From: Phormidesmis priestleyi
Lineage (GTDB): Bacteria > Cyanobacteriota > Cyanobacteriia > Phormidesmidales > Phormidesmidaceae
Assembly: GCA_003242115.1 (NCBI GenBank)
Contig: QBMP01000121.1
Coordinates: 1,190 to 11,904, forward strand
DNA length: 10,715 nt
Direction: 5' to 3'
The notes beneath the pieces were generated by a model. That model searched no databases. It was not told where the DNA came from and saw nothing but the letters and a program-made list of their open reading frames with translations. Shown here in pieces: positions 1-6,978 of the stretch (position 1 is the first letter of the stretch; the number at the start of each line of letters is the position of its first letter). The position numbers and the translations under genes are program-made.

Positions 1-1
1 A

Positions 2-697
2 GCTTTAAAGAAGATCTCTTTAGAATTTAAACTAGAAAAAAATCAAGAAGCCTTTGTTTCTGTTGAGTCAAAGCTAGCTTCGCCTTCTGAGCAGGCGGCG
101 TCTCTGGTAGGTTCGCCTATCCAAATTGGCAGCGTGACCTATACCCAGCCGCCCGAAGCCATCGATCTCTCTGAGCGTTGGGAGCGCAATCCGGGCATCG
201 CCAAGCAGCAGATCCGCTTCCTCGCACCCGGTCATAAACGACCTGAGATGGTCGCCCATAGCGTTGGTCATTGGTGGGTCGGCCCTGGGCTCAATGACTT
301 TGACGAGCACCTGATTCAGGCTTGCCAGAACCGCAAGCGCAAGTTTCAGCAGGCCGATACCATCGGTGATGCCAAGACGTTCATCAACAACATGTTGCGC
401 AATGGCGACTGGGCAAACCTTGCCCTGCGCTGTGAAGAGGCGATCGCGTTGCAAGAGCGGGCACAAACGCTGACGGTGGCTCGTGCTGCTGTAGAGCCCA
501 GCGTTAATGGCCGCAGTCCTTTCGAGCGCTCTCCCGCTGAGAGAAGAACCTCGGCTCTGGGGCTGGCGCGGTTTAAGGTGACGCAAGGACAGCGGGAGCA
601 AGCGTTGGTGATCGCGCAGCAGTTTGCTTTGACGCCTGCTGAGGTTGGCCTAACGGAAGTAAAACCATCGCCTGAGATGATGTTGAATGCTGCTTAA
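2..697 (+). CDS. Unrecognised protein, C-terminal 231 residues (5' end outside window)
   Basis: The frame is open from base 2 to a TAA at 695-697, so the gene enters from the left; the GTG at 134 is probably internal, because the codons before it also read as protein. The visible part begins with a charged Lys/Glu-rich and Ser/Ala-rich stretch that looks like a linker. A compact segment follows, running roughly from TYTQPPEAIDLSERW to NGDWANLALRCEEAIAL, with aromatic patches (HWWVGPG) and several basic helices. A basic tail with a second helical piece (GQREQALVIAQQFALTP) ends the protein. I see no signal peptide, membrane segment, Walker motif or nuclease motif. A HIP1 site lies inside it at 440-447. 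I cannot assign a family. The frame and stop are clear; the function is unknown. Confidence 0.75.
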   Translation, partial: ALKKISLEFKLEKNQEAFVSVESKLASPSEQAASLVGSPIQIGSVTYTQPPEAIDLSERWERNPGIAKQQIRFLAPGHKRPEMVAHSVGHWWVGPGLNDFDEHLIQACQNRKRKFQQADTIGDAKTFINNMLRNGDWANLALRCEEAIALQERAQTLTVARAAVEPSVNGRSPFERSPAERRTSALGLARFKVTQGQREQALVIAQQFALTPAEVGLTEVKPSPEMMLNAA

Positions 698-961
698 GCT
701 CTCTTCTTTAGAGGCTCAGTGCTTTGACGCACGAAGAGACAGCCTTCTACCATAATTAGGCCACAACGACTCAGACTATATTAAGACATGAATTCTCAAT
801 AATCCAAACAAAATTGAAAGTTAAATGTAGAGGCTGAGTCTTTACGAAAGTGCCTGTCTACATCTCCTGATTAGGCATTATTCTGACACCCTCAAAGCCT
901 CTATATCAAATAGTTTCAGGCTTTTTATCGCCAATACTCTGACACCCCCCTGAATGGCCTG
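698..961. other. Gene-poor spacer with a degenerate echo of the neighbouring gene
   Basis: No ORF of credible length or composition is present on either strand. Two copies of TCTGACACCC occur at 882-891 and 938-947. The sequence between and around them, read on the minus strand, partly matches an internal part of the adjacent 268-aa gene (see the repeat entry at 882-950). A weaker pair of related strings, AGAGGCTCAGT near 709 and AGAGGCTGAGT near 828, is also visible. No terminator with a T-tract was found after the 697 stop. Confidence 0.4.
882..950 (-). repeat. Degenerate partial copy of 1535-1606
   Basis: On the minus strand this segment has two GGTGTCNGA boxes 56 bp apart with CCTGAAACT between them. 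The 268-aa gene has two GGTGTCCGAAATA boxes 57 bp apart, with the same CCTGAAACT exactly 27 bp from the same flanking box. One stretch of 36 aligned positions matches at about 26; the following 21 match at only about 8. One frame of the copy reads SLKLFDIEALRVSE and then a stop, against VLKLPSGKTFKVSEI in the gene. This fits an old, decayed tandem duplication lying just beyond the gene's stop codon. Chance similarity is not excluded. Confidence 0.35.
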
Positions 962-1768
962 CTAGCCACCTAGCTTTTCGGTATCCACCTGCTGTCTAAA
1001 CTTCATTTGGGTAAGCCGAATAGCTTCATCGTGGGCACGTTCAAGGTCGTCAAATTCGAGGATAGAAATAAGCTTTTCGCAGTAGGCGATCATATCAACA
1101 CCAACGGATTCGGGGATGTAGTTTCTGGCAATGTGCTTTGAGCCAGAAACAGGCGATTCCCAAAGCCGCTTCATTTCAGCAGCATCCATGCCAAAAAGTC
1201 CTTTGTAAACGTAGTTAGTCCACTTCCCGTACTTAAAGGGACTGTTCCCACCCTGCTCAGAAATCGCATAAGCCCAATCCTTGCGAGCGGGTTTGCCAGC
1301 TTCGCGGGAGACTAGCCATTGCTGAATAATTTGGCTGTCTTCGTAAGTATAGGTACGTTTGATAATGGTATAAGCAGCAGCGTACAGACCCTCTGCGGCG
1401 TACCAAGTTAAAAAGTCAATCAGTCCATTTCTGGCTTTTTTGCCTAATCGACCCGGATTTTTAGCCCAATCGCTAACCAAATCTACCCAGTCGCTCGCTT
1501 CAATGACCCGGTAGACGTTGCCGTCATTTGCGGCTATTTCGGACACCTTGAATGTCTTTCCAGATGGGAGTTTCAGGACATTCATCCCCTCTATTTCGGA
1601 CACCCTATCGACAAAGGTTTGAGCAGGGACATCAGTATGGCGAGACATCCCTCGATAACCGATGCCGATGGTCGGTCGCCCCTCACCTAACCCATCAGGG
1701 TCAATAACAACGGCGTTGAACGTGCGCCCTTTAAAGTTTATTGGAATGAGCTGTCCGGTTTCAAGCAC
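962..1768 (-). CDS. Unrecognised 268-aa soluble protein
   Basis: The ORF starts at a GTG (1766-1768) and ends at a TAG (962-964). An in-frame TAA lies about ten codons before the GTG. The ribosome site is weak, so a slightly different start is possible. Residues 1-90 look beta-rich (GQLIPINFKGRTFNAVVIDPDG, then two VSEI repeats at about 56-59 and 75-78). Residues 90-205 are helical and rich in Trp, Tyr and Ala (IDFLTWYAAEGLYAAAYTII, then KYGKWTNYVYKGLFGMDAAE). Residues 210-256 form a further helical block (HIARNYIPESVGVDMIAYCE). There is no signal peptide or membrane helix. The layout, a small beta domain followed by a helical domain with a conserved-looking W/Y core, recalls phage or plasmid accessory proteins, but I cannot name a family. 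The gene lies downstream of the putative replication protein on the same strand, about 440 bp away. Confidence 0.7.
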   Translation of the reverse strand: MLETGQLIPINFKGRTFNAVVIDPDGLGEGRPTIGIGYRGMSRHTDVPAQTFVDRVSEIEGMNVLKLPSGKTFKVSEIAANDGNVYRVIEASDWVDLVSDWAKNPGRLGKKARNGLIDFLTWYAAEGLYAAAYTIIKRTYTYEDSQIIQQWLVSREAGKPARKDWAYAISEQGGNSPFKYGKWTNYVYKGLFGMDAAEMKRLWESPVSGSKHIARNYIPESVGVDMIAYCEKLISILEFDDLERAHDEAIRLTQMKFRQQVDTEKLGG

Positions 1769-2206
1769 TGAAGTAATATCGTCTCTAAGGGTATTCCTGG
1801 TTTATTTGTCGCGGGAAGAGCAAGGCGTTGAGAAACATTGGCAATCTGCGTTTTGCTTGATGTACACGATACATCGCTAGCAGAGGGCACAAGCGCAAGA
1901 GCCCTGGGCGCTACACAACTCACTTGAAAACCGAGGTAGTTGAGGCGGTTGACGGACAAAAAAGCGTAGTAGCAATTCCTCGGATGTTAGCCTAGGAACC
2001 TCCACATAGGATACGTCCAGCCTCGTCATTATCAGTGAGCCAAACGCTACCGCCCGCAGACGCACTTTCATAACTGTCGTGCCAAGACTATTGGCACCAT
2101 TTCCGTGCATGTCAAGCTGATTCTACATCACACAGTTGCTTTCGAGCACCTAAGAACTGAACATCCATTTCTAAGGGCTCACCTAATTTCATAGAAAACA
2201 GACGAC
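1769..2206. other. 438-bp stretch without a convincing gene
   Basis: Several short open frames overlap here on both strands and none stands out. The minus strand has a 77-codon frame (2110-1877) and a 26-codon frame starting at 2192, 14 bp past the upstream gene's stop. The plus strand has an open piece at 1861-1995 without a normal start, ending in GQKSVVAIPRMLA. All lack good ribosome sites and recognisable motifs. The stretch may be decayed coding DNA or leader sequence for the 268-aa gene. No tRNA-like cloverleaf or clear terminator was seen. Confidence 0.35.
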
Positions 2207-3595
2207 CTACATGTACTCGAATGTCTGCTTCAGAATAGATTCGTTAGCTTCTGTAATAGAGCGTGTCTCGTTTTCTATCATCGAGATAAGTCCTTGACTA
2301 ATTCCGGTTAAAGTTGCCAGTTTCCGCTGGCTCCATCCCCTGGAAATCCGCTGCGACTTTACGTCAGATCCAGTTAAGGTAGGGACTGCTAGATCCAAAG
2401 CAACCTCATCTGACGCTTCCGTAGCCGACTCCAAGTGATCTATATTCCAGCTCTCAGGCGGCATTATCTCAAGCTGGGCATCTAGCAACTGGTCAAAAAA
2501 GCCGCGCGGGCGACGGACGTTTTCGCGGCCAAAGCCAGGAGGTTGAATATCATTTGGATAGGACTCAGCATCAAACTGTATTCGCCACCCACGATCATGC
2601 AAAGCTAACAAATCTTCATCCCAAGTATTAGTCAGCTTTTTTCTGAGCTGATTATCTTGCTTGGCCGTGCGAACCTTGTCTGGCCCATAGGCCACTTCCA
2701 TCAATACCCGCACCGGAATAGTGTAGAGGCGATTAAGCTGAAACTTAAAAAGCAGCCATACCATCAACCTCGCTGCACCCGCTCTATGCTGCCAAAGGCT
2801 CATAACGTTCTCTAAAAGAGACTTAGACAATACGCCTTTGCTAGAAGGAGAATTCTGTTCATGGGCGTCATCTTCGTTTAGAAAATACTTTGCCCACAGG
2901 CCAGCTTTCACCACAAAAGACATCCCCGATAGCTGTTTCTCACCAAATATATTTTGCTGGTAGTGATAGCGGGTTCCCAACAAATGCCATAAGCGACCTT
3001 CCTCAACCGTGAAACCTTTACTCTTTCCTTGACGAGGCCAAGAAATAAACGTTGTGATCTTGCAAGGTTGCTTAACAATCTCTTCTATCAGCTCTAGTTT
3101 CTCTTGTCTATTTTTATCAGTCCGCCGCTGCAACCCTAAATAGGACTCAAGCTGTCTGTCATCAATGACTAACTCTTGCTCCCACGGTTTCTCCATCTGA
3201 GAGGCATAGGCTGCAAAGATCAAATGCATGCAAGCCGCTCGCATATCAAACGTATCGATAACAGCCAAAGCCGCCGCGCCCGCTAATGTCGATGGATGCT
3301 CATCTTCAGTATCACCTGCGACCCAGAAGCAAATAGCGCCTTTTCCATCGTTGACATCACGGCTGTAGATTAGCTTCCCATCAGGATCAGTTGTCCAAGG
3401 CAAGTGTTGACTTTGAGTCAGAATGTTACTTGCTTCCCAAATAGGCAAGGAAGAAGTCACCCTCGTTAAGGTGCTTTTCTCAAATAAGCCTGGGCTGGTT
3501 TTGGGGCGATCGCCTGCTACCGACTTCAAATAAGCCTTATTTTCTTGTGCATTGGGTGGTTTATTGGCACTAGATTTATTAGATTTAAAGGCCAT
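2207..3595 (-). CDS. Putative plasmid replication initiator or copy-control protein with C-terminal XRE HTH
   Basis: A 462-aa protein starting at ATG 3593-3595, with AGGA four bases upstream and a perfect TATAAT at 3652-3647. The N-terminal 60 residues are polar and probably disordered. Residues about 100-200 are helical and include a Lys/Glu-rich piece (RTDKNRQEKLELIEEIVKQP). A middle block at about 260-350 looks like a winged-helix fold (LMVWLLFKFQLNRLYTIPVR, then a basic helix and GWRIQFD). Residues about 407-462 are a classic XRE/Cro helix-turn-helix, with SQRKLATLTGISQGLISMIE as the two core helices. An HTH at the C-terminus of a large protein is unusual for a simple repressor. Position supports a replication role: the gene diverges from a primase-polymerase gene across an iteron-like array. 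The HTH is clear; the initiator role is inferred from context, and a stand-alone regulator remains possible. Confidence 0.6.
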   Translation of the reverse strand: MAFKSNKSSANKPPNAQENKAYLKSVAGDRPKTSPGLFEKSTLTRVTSSLPIWEASNILTQSQHLPWTTDPDGKLIYSRDVNDGKGAICFWVAGDTEDEHPSTLAGAAALAVIDTFDMRAACMHLIFAAYASQMEKPWEQELVIDDRQLESYLGLQRRTDKNRQEKLELIEEIVKQPCKITTFISWPRQGKSKGFTVEEGRLWHLLGTRYHYQQNIFGEKQLSGMSFVVKAGLWAKYFLNEDDAHEQNSPSSKGVLSKSLLENVMSLWQHRAGAARLMVWLLFKFQLNRLYTIPVRVLMEVAYGPDKVRTAKQDNQLRKKLTNTWDEDLLALHDRGWRIQFDAESYPNDIQPPGFGRENVRRPRGFFDQLLDAQLEIMPPESWNIDHLESATEASDEVALDLAVPTLTGSDVKSQRISRGWSQRKLATLTGISQGLISMIENETRSITEANESILKQTFEYM

Positions 3596-3646
3596 CAGTC
3601 CTAATACCCGTTTAGTTCCGACACCAAAGACAAAGTTTTGACTGAG

Positions 3647-3652
3647 ATTATA
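3647..3652 (-). promoter_or_regulatory. -10 element upstream of the 462-aa XRE protein gene
   Basis: A perfect TATAAT is read on the minus strand, giving a leader of about 45 nt before the ATG at 3595. No good -35 hexamer lies 16-18 bp upstream, so the promoter may depend on an activator. A TGATTACA box (3708-3715) lies about 55 bp upstream of it and could be an operator. Confidence 0.5.
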
Positions 3653-3845
3653 GCGCTATTTGCTCCAGAAGCAGAAAATACATCTTAAACCGCACAGATA
3701 TTCGTGTTGATTACATAACAGAACTGTCAAATGTATCTAAAAGCAGGCACTAATAAAGTGTAGCCAGTAATAAGGATACGCTATCAGTAGAGTTACTTTG
3801 TGTTAACAGTCGCTCCAAGTGCGCTAGCTGTAGTGGAGACATCTA

Positions 3846-3880
3846 CCAATCTTGCACCGAGTGATTACAAGAAACTCTAG
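3846..3880 (+). repeat. 35-bp direct repeat, copy 1
   Basis: It begins CCAATCTTGCACCGAG and contains a complete left half-site (TGATTACA) followed by AGAAACTCTAG. Copy 2 at 3982-4016 is identical except for one base (G at 3854, A at 3990). The 136-bp offset and near identity point to a recent local duplication or strong selection on this larger unit. Confidence 0.8.
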
Positions 3881-4163
3881 AACCTAGCCTTGATTACACA
3901 TTTTTCTAGAACCTGACCCCGTACTGATTACAGAACAAGCCGCTGAAAGCCCTGATTACACAGTAATCCTAGAGCCTCTACCCAATCTTACACCGAGTGA
4001 TTACAAGAAACTCTAGTATTCCAACCCAATTTTTCTAGAGCCTCGGCCCTATTTTTTCTAGAACCTCGGCCCAAGTAAATTACGTCTCATACGCCAAATC
4101 AGTCTGTTCGCTGGCATCGTGCGATTAAAAGATCGCAAAACGATTACAGAACGGAGTAGAACA
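3862..4163 (+). repeat. Composite iteron array TGATTACA-N7-CTAGARCC
   Basis: Left half-sites TGATTACA occur at 3862, 3891, 3925, 3953 and 3998, plus CGATTACA at 4141. Right half-sites CTAGAACC or CTAGAGCC occur at 3877, 3906, 3969, 4035 and 4058, with degenerate forms at 4013 (CTAG only) and 4156 (GTAGAACA). The start-to-start distance from left to right half is 15 bp at 3862, 3891, 3998 and 4141, and 16 bp at 3953. The last three right halves (4013, 4035, 4058) are 22-23 bp apart, about two helical turns, and two of them continue into CTCGGCCC. All these copies point the same way. An extra direct TGATTACA (3708) and an inverted one (4185-4192) flank the array. Confidence 0.75.
3982..4016 (+). 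repeat. 35-bp direct repeat, copy 2
   Basis: This matches 3846-3880 at 34 of 35 positions. It then diverges: after CTAG copy 1 continues AACC, whereas copy 2 continues TATTCC, so its right half-site is broken. Confidence 0.8.
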
Positions 4164-4184
4164 TGTATCCTATTTTGTTCTCTT

Positions 4185-4192
4185 TGTAATCA
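4185..4192 (-). promoter_or_regulatory. Inverted TGATTACA half-site upstream of the primase gene
   Basis: TGTAATCA here is the reverse complement of the iteron left half; the extended match GTGATTACAA-GA resembles the 3861 and 3997 copies. It lies 10 bp upstream of a TATAAG -10-like hexamer (4203-4208), where a bound initiator could repress transcription. Inverted iteron halves serving as autoregulatory operators are known from several iteron plasmids; here the role is inferred. Confidence 0.4.
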
Positions 4193-4202
4193 CCCGCTTT
4201 GC

Positions 4203-4208
4203 TATAAG
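4203..4208 (+). promoter_or_regulatory. -10-like hexamer for the primase-polymerase gene
   Basis: TATAAG with no good -35 at standard spacing; TTGTTC at 4175-4180 is 22 bp away. If it is used, transcription would begin near 4215, which leaves no room for a ribosome site before the TTG at 4218 and favours the GTG at 4269. Confidence 0.3.
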
Positions 4209-4217
4209 TATTAAGCA

Positions 4218-6098
4218 TTGTTTACTGATTCACGAGTCCAGCCATTACAGGAACAACGTACAAAAAAAGTGATATCGGTCGAAAGTAAAACGTTTAAATA
4301 CGTCCAGGAAAAAAGCGAGGATTTTCTTGCTCTATTTCCGCATCGCTACGACTTTATCTACGCCCCTCACCCCAATCCTAAAGAAAAGCCGGACTGGCGA
4401 TCTGAAAACCGCTACCCGCTATCAGATCGTCAGTTGCTGGCAGGCGAATATCTCTACGGCGTTCGCTTTGAACAAGAAACCCAGTACGTTCTACTCGATA
4501 TAGATCGTACAAGCCCGTATCATCCACAAAACGCACCGTTAGTGCTGAACCGTCTGTACGAGGCATTAGAACCGCTCGGCATCACTGACCACATCACCTG
4601 CACCTCCAGTGACAGCCAAGGACTCCATATTTATTTCCCCATCACAAAAGCGTTCAATTCCTGGAAGCTTTCTAAAGCCATTTCTATCGCCTTGGGAAAC
4701 GCAGGCTTTAAGCTAAAACTGGGTCAGCTAGAGCTGTTTCCAAATCCCAAAGCCTACAGCACAGACGAAACGCCTAGCCTTTTCAACGCTCATCGAATCC
4801 CGCTACAGATGGGCTCTTATATCTTAGATGATGACTTACAGCCGATTAACAGCTCACAAACTCACTTCGTGCGCGTGTGGAAAATGTGCCAGCAGCGCAA
4901 CAACCTCGATCAGCAGCAGCTCAAACGACTGCTGAAAAAAGCCAAGCAAATCAGCTATCAGCTATCAAACAATGCGAGCAAGTTTCTCAATGATCTCAAT
5001 ACAGAAATAGACGCAGGCTGGACGGACTATGGTCAAACCAATCGGCTGTTGGGACGCATTACGATGCGCTCGTTTATCTTCAACCACATCATCGAAGGCA
5101 CAGCACCATTAGAGGGCAAAGCACTTGTCGAAAAAATTGTCTCAGTCGCCAAGGCCCTGCCTGGATACAAAGACTGGTGCCGTCATCAGCATGAGATTGA
5201 AGAGAGAGCGACAGAGTGGGCTAGATGTATCGAGAATAGTCACTATTTTGCCTATGGGACAGCGAAAGGTAAGTACAGAGAGCTAACCGGCACCAATCAA
5301 GTAGACAATGAGCTGGACTACAATCAACAGCAGGCTCAAGAGACACAGGCAAAAATTGTCGCAGCAGTCAAAGACTTACGCTCAAAAGATGCCCTGCCAG
5401 AAGCAGCGACCTCGCGATTTAAGGCACTGCTTAAGTACCACATTGGCGGCGCTTCGCTATATCGCTACCGCGAGCTGTGGCACCCGATTGAGCTAGAAAG
5501 CAATCGCGAGGAATCCGGACTTCAAATGACGGCCTTTGAGGACGCCCGCACTGAGGGTGCAAACGGCCTCAAAAATCCTACAAGCTTATTACCCCCAACT
5601 GATGGTAATTTACCGACTGACAAGGGGTTGGGCGATTCTGACAATGCGATTGACCGCCCAGAGGGTAATAATTCTCCAGATCCTGTCCAAGCGGTAAGAG
5701 ATCGCATTAAAAAGCAGCTAGCTGACCAGCAGCAGGCGCGATCGCTGGCGCAAAAGACCCCGATTGCCTTGCCCGATGAAGCCGCGAATCTGATTCACAG
5801 ACGTGCTTTGCAGCGAATGCGAGATTTTTTGCTCTCTGGCGAACCGATATTGCTGATTGAGGTGGGGCAGTGGCTAGCAAAGCAGCCGCAAAGGGTGCGA
5901 GATGAGCTTATATTTCAAGAAGATGAACGGCAGCAAGCATTGCTCTATGACTTGGCTGCGATCTCAGAATGTTTAGTCGCGTTGAATTGCTCTCCTTGGG
6001 AAGTTAGGTTTCAGTTAGAGGAGCGCTATGGAAAATCATTGATTTTAGAGCTAACGATTGAGGAACGACGCGCATGGGTGGGAACTCTCACTCAGTAG
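4218..6098 (+). CDS. Archaeo-eukaryotic-type primase-polymerase, putative plasmid replicase
   Basis: 626 aa from a TTG at 4218, the first start after the in-frame TAA at 4212. GTG 4269, with AGGA at 4249-4252 but a long 16-nt spacer, is an alternative that removes 17 residues. The AEP catalytic series is visible: DID at 94-96 (metal-binding DxD), GLHIYF with H137, LELFP with E172, and HRIPL at 192-196, the arrangement seen in TOTE-type and plasmid primase-polymerases. Residues about 265-345 resemble PriCT regions (GQTNRLLGRI, then LPGYKDWCRHQHEIEERATE). An HTH-like piece ending in SLYRYRELWHP (413-423) precedes a Pro/Asn/Gly-rich linker (430-490) and a helical C-terminus. No Walker A motif is present, so a helicase must come from elsewhere. 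It should synthesise primers or DNA at the adjacent iteron region. The AEP call is good; the replicase role comes from context. Confidence 0.75.
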   Translation: MFTDSRVQPLQEQRTKKVISVESKTFKYVQEKSEDFLALFPHRYDFIYAPHPNPKEKPDWRSENRYPLSDRQLLAGEYLYGVRFEQETQYVLLDIDRTSPYHPQNAPLVLNRLYEALEPLGITDHITCTSSDSQGLHIYFPITKAFNSWKLSKAISIALGNAGFKLKLGQLELFPNPKAYSTDETPSLFNAHRIPLQMGSYILDDDLQPINSSQTHFVRVWKMCQQRNNLDQQQLKRLLKKAKQISYQLSNNASKFLNDLNTEIDAGWTDYGQTNRLLGRITMRSFIFNHIIEGTAPLEGKALVEKIVSVAKALPGYKDWCRHQHEIEERATEWARCIENSHYFAYGTAKGKYRELTGTNQVDNELDYNQQQAQETQAKIVAAVKDLRSKDALPEAATSRFKALLKYHIGGASLYRYRELWHPIELESNREESGLQMTAFEDARTEGANGLKNPTSLLPPTDGNLPTDKGLGDSDNAIDRPEGNNSPDPVQAVRDRIKKQLADQQQARSLAQKTPIALPDEAANLIHRRALQRMRDFLLSGEPILLIEVGQWLAKQPQRVRDELIFQEDERQQALLYDLAAISECLVALNCSPWEVRFQLEERYGKSLILELTIEERRAWVGTLTQ

Positions 6099-6111
6099 TG
6101 GCTGCTGACGG

Positions 6112-6954
6112 TCAAAGAAGAGGCGTTAGCAGATGTCTACGGTAGTTGAGGTAAGCGATATCATTGAGTGTCTTTTTGCCGTCTCTGACAAAGGCATACT
6201 CCTCTGCTAGAGCCAGCTCATCGAGAATGCTCTAGCAGAGGAGTAGTCACCTGCACGCCGAAAAGCTCAGCCGTACCGACCACTCGTTCGTAGGCGCTAG
6301 GTGTTCTGCCTAAATGCCATAGAATGTCTGCCCCCGCTACAAACTCAAACCGCCGCTGATTAAAGCTGTAGGCGTTCACAAAATGAGCGTGATAGTGATC
6401 TTCAGGCTTACCGCAAAAGCAGTCGAAACTAAACCAAGCCCTTTTGACCTCAGATGAGTATCGTTTTCTCGATGACTTTTCGAGGATACGAAAGTCATTG
6501 ACGTTAGAGATGACGACAACACAGCGAGTACCATCGTCATCAATATACTCACCAGCGATCGCCGAACGAATACTGGAAACAGCATAGTAGGGCGATTGAG
6601 CGCCTTGAACAAGCGCTTGATCTCGCGTTCGACCTGTGGTTGTTTGGGCAGATAAGTTTTGACCTTGCACCCATTCAGATCAGGCTTGAGTAGGTCAATA
6701 TAGAACCGCTCTTGCTCGTTTAGCTGGTGAGCTGAAAACGCCTGCCAATAGATCTGATGCTTGAGCTTACGATTTGTGCGAATAAGCTGCGGGTACCGAT
6801 GATGACCTTTGCCCAACCATCGGCTTTGCAAGTCAACGGCTTGTCCGACATACCAGACGCAGTGATGATCATCAGCAATCACGTATATGCCGGAACAAGC
6901 GGGAAGAAGCTGGCGATCGCCAAAAGCCACAGACGGCCACTGCTGCCATTCCAT
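6112..6954 (-). pseudogene. GIY-YIG nuclease-domain gene broken by two frame changes
   Basis: ATG 6952-6954 opens a frame holding a complete GIY-YIG domain: GIY at 22-24, YVG at 36-38, Arg45 in DLQSRW, and the catalytic Glu region NEQERFYIDLLKPDLN at 79-94. Around 6577-6580, after FKALNR, this frame loses sense and the -1 frame continues naturally as PYYAVSSIRSAIAGEYIDDDG through a Cys-, His- and Phe-rich domain to TPLLE near 6230. The first frame then resumes as ILDELALAEEYAFV and ends RHLLTPLL at a TGA (6112-6114). The total span of 843 bp is a whole number of codons, so the two shifts cancel. The first fits loss of one C from a C run; I see no slippery heptamer. If unshifted it would encode about 280 aa. 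The stop lies 13 bp from the converging primase gene. Either a recent pseudogene or assembly errors explain it. Confidence 0.65.
6197..6245. repeat. Perfect 17-bp inverted repeat, 15-bp loop
   Basis: TACTCCTCTGCTAGAGC at 6197-6213 is exactly complementary to 6229-6245. Neither arm is followed by a T-tract, so it does not look like a standard intrinsic terminator. On the minus strand the arms encode TPLLE and ALAEEY of the broken GIY-YIG protein, and the second frame change falls at the loop edge. Confidence 0.85.
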
Positions 6955-6978
6955 AAGCTAATTCGCCTTAAATCCTAG

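Larger units (their letters stand above)
3596..4217. other. Putative origin of replication (iteron region between divergent genes)
   Basis: This 622-bp non-coding region is flanked by divergent genes for an HTH protein and a primase-polymerase. It holds a cluster of short direct repeats (detailed separately) and AT-rich stretches, for example around 3725-3800 and 4165-4220, that could serve for strand opening. No exact DnaA box (TTATCCACA or TTTTCCACA) was found. Iterons next to a rep gene are the hallmark of theta-type plasmid origins, so an oriV assignment is the simplest reading, but it is inferred. Confidence 0.6.

Noticed and set aside
1861..1995. Plus-strand open piece ending in GQKSVVAIPRMLA
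   Set aside because: It has no usable start codon, overlaps a minus-strand open frame, and matches no family I know; too weak to call a gene remnant.
1877..2110. Minus-strand 77-codon frame
   Set aside because: No ribosome site, no recognisable motif, Cys/Leu/Arg-rich tail typical of chance frames. A second frame here shows LTDNDEAGR, resembling a Toprim motif, but it is interrupted by stops on both sides.
3862..4163. CRISPR array
   Set aside because: Repeats are short, bipartite and irregularly spaced (22-45 bp), with no uniform spacers and no cas genes in the window; iterons fit better.
6197..6245. Rho-independent terminator
   Set aside because: The stem is strong, but no T-tract follows on either strand and both arms lie in protein-coding sequence.
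6376..6670. Two separate overlapping genes on the minus strand
   Set aside because: The overlap is better explained as one GIY-YIG gene with a frame change; the extra ends of both ORFs do not look like protein.
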